Below are positions 13,401-25,400 of a stretch of DNA of 64,000 bases, in pieces. The number at the start of each line of letters is the position of its first letter. The stretch's first letter is position 1. Made by a program: the position numbers and the translations under genes. Source of the stretch: Aplectana chamaeleonis (Eukaryota; Nematoda; Chromadorea; Rhabditida; Cosmocercidae); NCBI GenBank assembly GCA_029168955.1, contig JAPDOI010000696.1, forward strand, positions 244,745 to 308,744, read 5' to 3'. The notes under the pieces are model-generated. The model ran no database searches. It was not told where the DNA came from and saw only the letters and a program-made list of their open reading frames with translations.

Positions 13401-16400
13401 GTGAGAAAGGTCAGGTTAGGTATACCCAGTGTGCCCTTGACGAAATGCGCGTCGGGAAGTGCAAGTGCGGAAAGCGCTCTTCTCTCACGTTGTAGTTGCC
13501 CTGATCTTATCAAACATCGAGACGACATAGCGCAATCGAGCGAAGATCGTTTTGGGTTTGCTTTCGGTATATTGACGAACTGATATAGTCGCGGAAGGGA
13601 AGGGTTGATTACAACTTTGGTAATATAAACATCTTTATAGCTAAAGTAGTCAAAATGAGATTCCAAAAGCGTTCAAAACGTCTGCATGAGCTGTCGGTTA
13701 GCTTTCGGTGCCTGACACTTTCGTCAGACCTGAAAACAAGCACATTCTCAAATTGTTGTGCACCTAAGGTCCCCGTCAGACCTAGTCGAAGAATCTGCTG
13801 AGTCCGACTGAGTCCGCGGCGGAAAACCGTCCTTGACCGTCTGCAACCGACTGAGTCGGTTGCCCCCAGTGCCACTCAGTTCCTCTGCGAAACACGCAAT
13901 CGATAGTCAGCGGCAGCAGTAGGTGGGGCAGAGCGCACACGACGAGAGTCGGGATACGGCGGGGCTCGGCAGGTCGCAGTCGGCCAAAGAAAATGCACCC
14001 AAATCACGTGAGAAACCCCTAAAGGGACCGGGTGGGGTGAGGACGATTTCCGTTGGGACGCAGCGGGACTTAGTGGGACTCAGTCGGTGCATTGGCCCCG
14101 CCCTTGTACGCATGAGAACCATCAGTATCGACCGAGGGGATTGCGGTGGGCACCAGACGGTCGCAGTCTGACTCAGTGGGTTATTTTTTTGCACCCGTCT
14201 CCCACGAATTCGGTGCGTATCGACCCGGTGGGACTCAGTAGATCCACCGACTCTGACGGGGGCCTAATACGCGATATAACAGACCGCTTTTTGCTTTAGG
14301 AATGTCAGAGAATTACGAGCATTCGAAAAAGCGAGCGAGCACCGCTATGGTACTCTAAATGATTGTTTTTTTCTAGCGCCGCAACCCTTAAATAGCCGCA
14401 GCTCTATATTGTGTTCAAATAGTGATATTGCCGCATCCATGGAAATGGCACGATACTGTAGTCATACAATGAGCGGCAGGGTATTACCGTATTTGCTATT
14501 TACGTCGCTGCTATAAATAGCAGAGAAGAAGTGGGTGATCCTCTGCAGCTTTTTGTAAGACTACAGTATCGCGTCATTTCCACGAATACGGTAATGTCTC
14601 TATCCCGACTCTTTCAAGATAGTGACATTACCGTATCCATGGCTTTTTGAAGACAGTGTCTATGATAAAAATCGTTTTTCTGTTATTCAGCCTATCTTGA
14701 AAACGGTCCCATGCTGATTCCAACGATGTCTCTTAAATCGTATACGACCTTCCGGGAACGGAGTTATGGTCCCTCAAAAATTGAGCTAGGGAAGCATGAT
14801 GGACGAGTTTTCCGAGGCTTGTAACTTCCGTATTTTGCCGCCGATGTATGCGAGCTGACCTGAGTAAAGAGAGAAGTTGAGAATGAAGGGAAGAACGGGG
14901 CTTATGATCGGAAATCATCTCTCATCTCACGATTTCAAGCTTTCATTCGTTCTCGTCGGTGGGCGGGCAAACCGCTTTTGGGGTTTGCCTTGGGCTCAAA
15001 GTGGCAACTTCGGGCTCTTTTGGGGTTCTTCCTGGATCGTTTTCATGCGTACTTTCGAATGTTACAGAGTGTCCCTCCACTTTTAATTTTTAGTGGAAAT
15101 TAAATAGACATTGGTTTCTAACATCGCGTATTGGGCTCATCACAATTCGGAATTGACCAGAGGCCAAATTCATCATTGCATCAACCGTGGGTTTGTGAAT
15201 TTGGGTTGGGTTACGCGGCAGCATCAGCGCGCGTGTACACGAGCTAAACCCAACCCAAATCGACAAACCCGGGCCTAACGCAATGATGAATCTGGCCTCA
15301 GCTTGTTTTCAGCTCTGACGAAGGTGTTAATCACCGAAAGCTAGTTGACAAAGTTTGCAGCCTCTTCGAATGCTTTGTAGTTTCATTTTCACTATTTTAG
15401 CTATAAAAATTATTCTTACACCATGAGACTTCGGGGAAGATCAATTTTGATATATCCAATATTTTAAGTTGTTATATACCCTTTTCCTATATCAATAATG
15501 GTTGCTGGTTGTTTGATTTTAATCTTTCCAACGAGCTTCTTGCAGGTCTTTTCATTTGGCGGCTATTGCAGCGGTGAGACCGTCGATCCTGAGCAACCAA
15601 TTGACATTCACATGTTAGACACCAGTGAGTTTTTTTTATATTTATATATTCTCTCATTTTATCAATTCGTGATTTATCCGGTGCTTTTTCTGATTTTTGT
15701 CATGGTCAGTGTTCAGCACGACCTATAGTCTCCTTGTAGAATTTAGTCTAGTGAATGTATGGGACTGAGGATGTATATCGTAGTGCGCGATCGAAATCCC
15801 GCTGGCTGCTGTTGTTATGAACATCGCACGGCCAGTCTCAGTGATTGCGCCTCATCCATTTGCTGGACGAAACTGAGAAGGAGACCATAGCTGTTTGGTT
15901 AGGAAACGGGAAAAATCTGTCCTCAAAGTTTTTACCAACATTCTTAAAGAGCGACCCGCGCAACTATTAAGCTTCATTTTTTCAAACCATGCACTATTTT
16001 GTGATATTAGGAGATAAACACGGGCAGGGCCGATCATGACCTTCACCCCAAACTTTCCGTTTTCAGGCTAAAACACTTGTCACCACCCCATCCCATATTG
16101 CCAGACGAGATGGAGTGGGGTTGTAATGAGCGTTTTGGAATTTAAACGAGATGTATGGGACGAATGGTTTCAGGTGAAGAAAGTAGGTTAGCCTGAGGCA
16201 ACTGGCCGATCGATCCACCTGTAAGGCCTCGTCATAGTCTGCCGATCGTATGTAGCCAGCCCGTCGGAAAAGCATGCACAACATGAACATAGAGTGTAAA
16301 AAATGCGTCCGTCGTGGTCGGTCTGAGCACATTTGTGCCGTCCCGGTCGATACGCATGTAATACAGTGCTCACTCGGGTCTACAGTCTCCCCGATGTGAC

Positions 16401-19400
16401 CGGACTGGGTCCGTCTGGATCGTCCTGATCCTGCTGTGGCCGTCCCGGTCGAATCGTATCCAATGCGCGGCTCACTGAGGTGTGAAATCCCCTCGTTGTG
16501 GCCGTACTGAGCCGGCCGCAGTGCGCTCGAGTATGCCTGCATAATCGCTGCCGACACAATAGGGACGGTACAAGATCAAAAGGGACGGGAAAGAACGGCT
16601 CAGTCCGGCCGACTGTGACGGGGACCCAGAGCCTTTGAATGCTCTGCCTTTCCTGGGTCCGTCTCTCAGACAGGGAATAGAGGGATGTTGTATCTTATCC
16701 CGGTGGAGCTACGACCCTATTTTTGATTCATCTTCAAAAGTTCATTTTTGACCAAAAAATTCTACTGTTCTCTGGAGACCAGAACTCCCTCCACTCCTAT
16801 ACCATTTGAAAATGCTATTCATATTCTCCTCCATGCAAATCCAGTCTTCGTCTCCACACAATGGGTGCCGGAGAGGGGATTGTCGCGATCGGTGGTTATT
16901 TTCCGCTGGTCCGACCCCACCATGACATTAGACGCACGGAAACTGTCCCCAGTCCTCTCAGCATGATTGAGGTGTAGGGAAGGTGATATTCTTCAGCACC
17001 CCTCTCTAGGAGTGATTTGGCCAAATTTTCGGCTATTTTCTCAGATCCCCAGGATGCTCTTGACGGCGTATTTGAAGTTATCTGCGTTCGTAACTTGGGC
17101 TTCCGGTAGAGCTCAGACCCCTTCCACCCCTCCACAGCTTAGACCCCTATCCGGAAGCCCAAACCCCACGTCGGGCCCTGGCAGGAATCTCGTTGCTAAG
17201 AACATTTCCGCCGATCACCATGTAGCCGGTTTGATAGGTGATAATATGAAAAGGTTGCAAGGAGATTTCGAGGAGAAGGAATGCAGCAAAAAAAGAGATG
17301 ATTACTACAGAATAAAGACCACCGTATTACATCGTAATCGGTTTCGAGGGACCCTAGCCACTGATCCGTCGAATATGCTCATTGGGAGACAGGTGTATCA
17401 CAATAGTAATGCTCTAAAGGCCAAAGGCTTATGAACCAAGCTCTATACTAAGCGAAGATTGAGTGATCGGTGCAAAACATAGAGCGACCTCACTCAGCTG
17501 TGGTGGAGGCAGAGACTGACGCTTCCGTTCAAACTGCTACGATGGATTTACTGCCAGGAAGCCACAGAGAACTGTACCTGTTGCCTTGAATCTCACCAAG
17601 GCTTTTGGTGCAGTAAATCATGAAGTTTTGTCAAGCAACTTGCTGGAATCATCAATACCGCCATGGCAGAAACGCTGGATATCGGCATTCATTAAGGCCT
17701 TCTTCAAAGTGCGATCGCTGATCGCCACGCTGACATGTTTTGAATACAGATCGACGTGGTACGCGATCTCGATTGACGCTCGTGTTCATCATCCCGTCGC
17801 TTTACTCGGCGATCGAACTCTGGAAGAGGTCTAAGGGAAGACGAGCCAGAGCTATGTTTCAGAACCATGTCTCCAACAGTATTCCTATTGCAGCTGGGGT
17901 CCCGCAGGGCGGTGTCCTATCGTCAGCCCTCTTCAGCCTGTACCCCGTGGGTATGCCTAAACCGCCACAGGATATCAAGGTTGTCGCGTATGCCGATGAT
18001 ATAACAGTCATATGTCGAAATTGGGGCATACAGCTTGCCGCCAACAAGATAAACGAGTACCTGATAACGCTAAAGAACTTCTTCGACGAGAATATGGCAA
18101 ATTTCTCCGCATATAAGTCGTTAGTGTCCGTTCTCACAACGGATCCATCCTAGCACGGTGTTCATCCGGATGTAGAGTGGTATGGAGACCGTCCACCTGC
18201 TGCTCGATTTCGAAATTCGCTCAGCCTTGTACTCGATACGTTGCTCTAGTTTCATAAGAATACTGAGCAGAAACAGGCTGTCATTGAAGCTAAGCTCAAT
18301 GTACTGAGGGCCCTGGGCGGTATCTCATGGGAAATCAGCAAGGAAACTAACCTCACAACGTATGAGGCGATTCTCCATCCCGCACTGGAATACGCCGCAT
18401 CGGTTTGGCAGCATCTAGTTTTGGAATCCTCCAAGCCCAGCAATTTCATATCAGTATTATAAAGTAACCAAACCACCCGCTCTGGAGAGCCTTCAACCCT
18501 TTCAGAGAGAGAGAGACAAAAGAAAGCCAGTAGCCGATGCTCCAAGCAAAGTCAACTTGCAAAGTCATGATGGCACCGTACGAAGTCCGTGTGCTTTTAC
18601 TTGCATATCGACCATTGGGGACCAGGTGGACCACGGACGACGGACGACCCGGGGGGAGGGCGACTATCGATAGACATTTCCTTGACCATGGGGGACTAGG
18701 TGGGGCCACGGACCACGCAGGAGTGATTATCGAAAGACAATTGCTTTTCTGGGGGGGGGGGACTAAATGGGACCACGGACGGTTCAGGATGGACTGTCGA
18801 AAGGCAATTCTTTCTGTTCCTTCTGCGTGCCTTATTTGCACATCGACCGGGTGGGGCTGCGAACTATTGTCCGACTATGACGGGGACTGAAGGTCTGATC
18901 TCAAACGGAGCACTGTAGGTTTTCCGTGGCCGTTCAGGGAAAGTGACATTGTTCCACTCCTGTCCCGATGGTCAGCTAACTGTCTCCGATTGAGCGGGGC
19001 GTTACGCTGTCCAATCCCTTCAGGTTGAAAATTCCCAATTTTAGCGATTTGTGCTAAAAGTGGGAGTTCAGCATCGAAGGTACCAGAGGGAGTTTGTACG
19101 GAAGCTAAGCGGGATTCACGAGGCTAAATTTTCATCTTTTTCTTTCGTTGATGCTTGATGGAGAATTTTCTTTGCCGAGATCGATCATTACGTCAAAGTT
19201 GATCGAGCTTTGCGATTAATATTGGCGATGTTGGACCGCATCCTCAGCCTCCGTTATCTGCGTTGAACACAGTGAGAGTCCTTTGCTCGTTGATGCTTTG
19301 GTCATCTCACGGAGTGGTTACTCGACACTGTGTGGCTGGTAGTGGAGGATGACCCCTAGTCGCTCATCAATATACTTCTGGCCGCTGTGGCGGTTTGTCG

Positions 19401-22400
19401 CAGACCAAGAGAAAGAACGACCATCCGGTTGGTTGCAGCTGGCTGTTTTTTTTGGGACGGATCAAGACAGGGGGATCGGTCAAGGCGAGAATCCCTTTTT
19501 TTCATGGTCGAGCCTAAAAAATTCTGTAGTGGTTAGCAGGTGATGTATATAATTTTTTCTTGTTTCTTCGCCAACTGAGGCCGAAAATGCCCCAGTCTGG
19601 TGAATTTCCCGCGCTCAAGACAGACCAGAAGCCTGAAATTCTGCACATCCAATGTTTCCGTAGGCGGCATCTAGCTGTACATCAGGAGCCTTTGGACGAT
19701 TCTAGATCGCTGAGGATCGGCGGCCATCGTCCACAGCGAGGAATGCATCCTCGTTGTGGATAGTGGTTAGGAGGACGTCCTTGTTGACGACTTCGGTGGG
19801 GTTGGTTCCCCGGCTGCAAACCGTAGAATAGGACGTATGCTAGCTGTAGGAGACGCCGCTCCAATCAGAGTCGGGGTCCAAGTGCTCCGACGTCTTCAGG
19901 GTGTACGCTCTTGTACCGTAGACGCACCTGCTGCAGCAATGAGGACGTGGATGTGGCCGAAGTTCTGCCTGTTAACGTCACGTGCCTCTGTTATAGTATC
20001 ACGCGGTGCTGCTATGAGGTGCGACAACAATTCTGCCATTAAACGCGTGGTTGCTTTGAATAAACCATCTGGCTCCAGGAGCAGCATTTGTTGCTGCTAG
20101 GAAATCTCTCCATTCGACGTGATATTCAATCAAAAAAGCGTAATGTCGCCTAAGCGGACCCTTGGTGTGTTAGAAAAGCGAAATTCGCCAGAGGCCGCCG
20201 TCAGAGATTGTCGATAATATGCACTGAAATAGTGACAGTCGGGTGAATAATCAACCCCTGAGTCCGACTGCGACCGACTCATTGCAACCGCAATCCACCC
20301 AGTCTATACGGGTGTTCATTGCGCGCACATGGGCAGGTCCATTGCACCGAGGTCGGTTTTTCTGCCCTGGACTCAGTCGGACTCGGTCGGTTTTTCGACC
20401 AAGTCTGACGGGGGCCAGATATTTTTCCTCAACATTTCGGTCATAGCGTTATGCGCATATTAGCCTCGTCGAGGATCGCGAGAAGAATGCGCTTGATCCT
20501 ACTTTCGTGCCAAATTTTTAAATAATGAACTGCGATCCCGTCCCTCCTCAATGCTAGTTCGTAAATCAACGGCAGCTTGACACTGCCCTTACCAGGGAAG
20601 TATCATTACACGCTGTGACCATACTAAATGAAATAAGTCTTTCTAGGATCAGTTCTCCACGTAGAATTCGAATTTTACAATGCAGCTGCGAAACGTTTCT
20701 CTGAACGGAGTTATATGAGTTTTTAGTGCTCCACTCGTAGACACACCATACTGTGTAGCCCATGAGTATTCATCGCCTCCTGAGATACACAGATAAGTTT
20801 TTTACACCAGAGATGATGATTCTACACCAGATGATGTGGGATGATCTCTGATGTAGAAATCACATCGGTGTATTTCAGGAGGCGACGAAGACTCATGGAT
20901 TACACGTTATGATGCGTCTACGAGTGAAGCGTAAAAACGCATATAACTTTGTTCAGAGAATTGTTTTGCAGCTGTCTGGTAGAAATTCGAATTCTGCTTT
21001 AGAAATCGATCCTAGAAAGGCTTATATCATTTGGAATGGCAACGGCGTATAATGATCCTTCTCTTGTTAGGTGCTCCACAAGGTCTGCTGAACATTGCTT
21101 GTTACGATGAGTTGTTCATGAAACATTTTTAGATACATATCGATGGATTTCTGTGAAAGCACATACATGTGATTATGAAGATGATGATGAAAGGGTGGGT
21201 TTTTCCATTCATGGCCTCCACGTGTTATCGATTTACAATCTTTTTTTTTCCATTTTTTGCATTCACTAGTTATATGGTACCAATACAGTGCTTGTCATTG
21301 GTATGTCAGCACTCACAAAACACTTTTGTCGAGAATCACACTAACCTTCGTCTGTTTGCATGATTACCATTCAGCTTCTCGCACGTGTATGCGAATCCAA
21401 ATTATCAAAAATAGGAAAGATATGGAAAATTAATATATGTATATTATGCGCAAACCGAAAGTTTTTATATTCATAGCTGTTTTTGAGCGTTCAACTTTTT
21501 TTTCGCTGGGAAAGAGAGATAGCTTACAGCATTTAAGCAGTCTATGAGCCATCTACGTCTATAAGTCATCTTGAAAATATTATGTCCATCTTCGGCCGGA
21601 AGTGTGTCAAATCATTGTTTCTCAAAAGCTTCTCATAATGCTTGCGTCAAGATAGCATTCTGGTCGTCGCGACTCCCCAATCGTGACTTCCTACCGTAGT
21701 GGACGCACTCACATGAACGGTTGTGCAGTCTTGCAGAAAGCCGAAATAATTTCTCTATGGTGGATATGGACTGGTGTGCAACCTATTTACTTGCTCACCT
21801 ATCCCCTAGATGTCTTCTGGAAGAGGATATATCTCATCAACTAAGACATTGCTGCGGATGCTATTTGAGTTAGGATAGTCTGAAAAATACGTTACCTTTC
21901 CAGGAGATTTGCGGAAATCCTTCCGGCGTGGACCACACCACGCCGGATAGATTTGAGATCATTCGCGTCTTGCTAAAGCCAAGTTTTTTTTAAAGCTGTT
22001 CCCTCAATGTTCCACCCAACAACTCGATCTCTCCAAAATATCCTGTACGACAATCTGCTCGAATCCATCTTGCACACGTAGCCGAACCCTACGAGACTGT
22101 ATCTGCTCTTCGATCGACGGCTGGCCTTCACATCTATCGTGAATAACCTCGTTACATAGAGGTGCGCGAATTTTCTCTGAAGGTCTGCCGTCAGTATTTC
22201 ATCTGGAACAATTCCAGCGTGCTGAAACACAACTTTAGCAGCGTTCATTTCTCAGATCCAGATAGCATGTCTGGAAAAATTGGCGTTCGAAATAAACGGA
22301 CCCTCGTGTCGTTGGCAACACTCGCAGGTAGGACACGGAGCGCATATGAGTTGACGAGAAGGACCTTGTTTCTATTGATGAAATTCTAAGCCACGATACT

Positions 22401-25400
22401 TCGAGTACGGAATAGTCGTCTGGCGACTACCTCGTACGATATGCCTTCATGAAGCGACGACGTGCAAGAGTCATGTTACAGAACCATGAATTCAACAGTA
22501 TTCCTATTACCGCCCGAGTCCCGCTGGGCGGTTTTCTGTCGCCTATCCTCTTCAGTCTGTACCTCGAAGATATGCCCGCACCACCCAGGGGCCGGATTCA
22601 TCAACGCAGCAGTGCCGGTAGCTCAACCCAGTGGTAGCTCTACCCACGGTAGATTGCTACCCTAACCATCACATTGTGATTCACGAGCGCAATGCTACCG
22701 CGGGTAGCACTACCAAGCAGTTACGCCTAAAAGCGTTATGTGTGTGGCGACGCCGCCGTGTTTTACAAACGACGGCTACTGCACATCGCTCATAATCGCT
22801 TTCTAAAAGCATAAACTTTTGAGAACTCACAAAACCTAAAGCCTAAAAAAGCAAAAAAAAACATGAATAAAGTAAATCTATGTTCGAATCACATGAAGAA
22901 TTAAGCGGTATGGGAAACGCGGCTATGGTTTTCGGTTTTTTCGGTAGATTTTATTGATACTTTCTTTAATCTATAACATATGTAATTTGAAAATTGAATA
23001 TGAGGATGATGTGTATATTAATCGGGATTTTTTTCTGGGACGCTCAAATGATTTCTCATATGTAGCTGGATTGCGGCGTCCCATAAAATTACCCAAGACG
23101 ATATTTTACGTAGAAAATGCCAATAAGTAGAAACAAAAAATCAACTGTAACAGAAAAGCTTGAGCCTAAATGTGTAATCATCTGATTTGCCGTACTACTT
23201 TTGCGAACGCTTTATACCTTATACTCACCTAGTTGGGGTATAGTTTTTAGGTTAGGAAAAAAACCGCGAGTGGATCACGGCTGTTCTTTTTCGATGATGT
23301 TTTCAATCTGTATTTTTTCCTATTCTCGTCCTCATCAATCCTTAGCCGCCCTCGTCGTTTGGGTAAATTAAAGAGTGTTGTGCCTGAAATTAGAAGCTGT
23401 GATAACCCAATTCTCGCACAAAAGTAAAATCATGGATAGGTACATATCAGCTTCGTGCAAATATAATTGCGGTTTTTACTGAATCATACTTCTTCGCCGA
23501 AACGAGCACTTTCTGCAAAATTTAGTATGGCATTCAAAAGCGCATTTCTTCATCTATCTTCCCCTACCGGTATAAGAAAAGCAAAATAAACTTTGCGGAT
23601 TAAGGGATTCCGTGTAGTTTTTATTTAAGTTTGGTGTCTCCAAGTCATTACGTGAAAGAGAAATTGAAGGGAGCAAGAATAATCACTACTTAGAACACAC
23701 ATCAAATTTTATTTCAGACAATAGAGTTTTATGAGAAAATACAAGAAGTATCAGGTAGAGAAGCATAAAAATCCACAAAAACAATCAACCGGTTAAAAAA
23801 AATCATTTATCAAACCCCAATTATTTTTGCTCAAACCGAATAATTCAAAAATAATCAAGCCTTGACGGTAAATAATGAGTATTTAGAAGAGGAAATTGAC
23901 GATGAAAACACAACATCTTGACCAAAAAAAAAATATAAAATTGCCGGAAATCCGTTATACAAGTGGCTTGAAAACAGCTGTTCAAAGGTCGAGCACGCAA
24001 ATTCAGCATCAGAGCGCGAAATCTCGCTGGGTAGGACGCCGCTGGTAGGACCCTACCCGAGATTCGCGCAGGGTAGGCTTGGTAGGCTGCTATCGTGGGT
24101 AGCAAATTTCGTGAATCGCGTCATTCGCGCGAATTTCGGTAAGAAGCTACCCTTACCCAGCTTACCAGCGCTAAATTTCGTTGATGAATCCGGCCCCAGA
24201 ATATCAAGGTTGTCGCCTATGCCGATGACACAGCAATCATGTGTCGGGATCGTGACATATAGGTTACCGCCACCAAGATCAACGAGTACGTGATCACGCT
24301 AGAGAGCTTTTTTCGGCAAAAAGATGCTGAAGGTCTCCCCTTCGAAGTCATCAGTATCCGTCCTTGCAACTGCTCCAGCTGAGCACAGCGCCCATGTCGA
24401 GTGGGATGGAAATGGCTTGCCCGCTGCTCGCTGTCCTAGACTGCTCGGTCTTGTGCTTGATCCATCGCTCAAGTTTCAAAGACGGCAATTAGAAGCAGAA
24501 TGTCGTGAAAGCGAAGCTGAATGTTCTCAGGGTACTGGACGATACATCTCGGGATAGCAGCGAGGAAACTATATATACTACGTACAAGACAATTCTTCAG
24601 CACGTCTTAGAGTACGCTGCTCTGGTCTGGCGACTTATCGTATCGGAATCCTCCTGGACCAAGTCGCAACGCGTGCAGATGGCCGTTCTCCGTATCGCCA
24701 CCGGATGCGCACGGAGTTCCCCAGTCGGGCATCTGCATGTTGAGACTCCTTTATAACCAACAAAGGAGCGTTGTCAGCTCCAGGCCCAGCAACTACGAAT
24801 CAATATCATGTACAACCTAACCACCCGTCTTGGAAAGCGCGTAGCCCCGTTAGTTGAGAAAGCCATCAGAAAGTCATTCGTGGACACTTCTGACAAAGTC
24901 TATTTACAGATGTGGCACAACAGACAGGAACAATGACTCCGTCTGTTGCGTACGAGCGCACCCAGTTCGTTCGGTACCATCTGGAAAAGGCGGTCATGAA
25001 AGGCATCATACGCGCTGAAAACCATTCACCGTTTTTCAAGTTAGAATCATTGTGTTGGACCCGCTCAAGAACGGATGTAGATAGAGTTTGTTGTGTCACC
25101 GACGCGTTATTGGGAAGATGGGAGTTCGAATGCCTTAAATTCCGTCAAATCCGTTGGTAACCCAACAAACTCTACCTTCATTCTCAGGCGGGCCAATAAA
25201 TGATTCAAACCCAAAAAAAAACGGTATATGGTGTTCAGCGCGTACGATGCCTTTAATCCTAGAACGGGAGTAGTACCACCCGCCAAGTCTGAACGTCTGA
25301 GACTGAACTTGGAGGAAGGGCCAGATACACCCCATTGCTGCGCTGTTGTCACCCATCTATGGTGATGTCCTACTTTAGCAAGATCGACATCAGCGTATGC

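Noticed and set aside
19896..20087. Minus-strand 63-codon frame LLLEPDGLFKATTRLMAELL
   Set aside because: Looks protein-like, but I could not match it to any family, and the opposite strand is also open; too weak to call.
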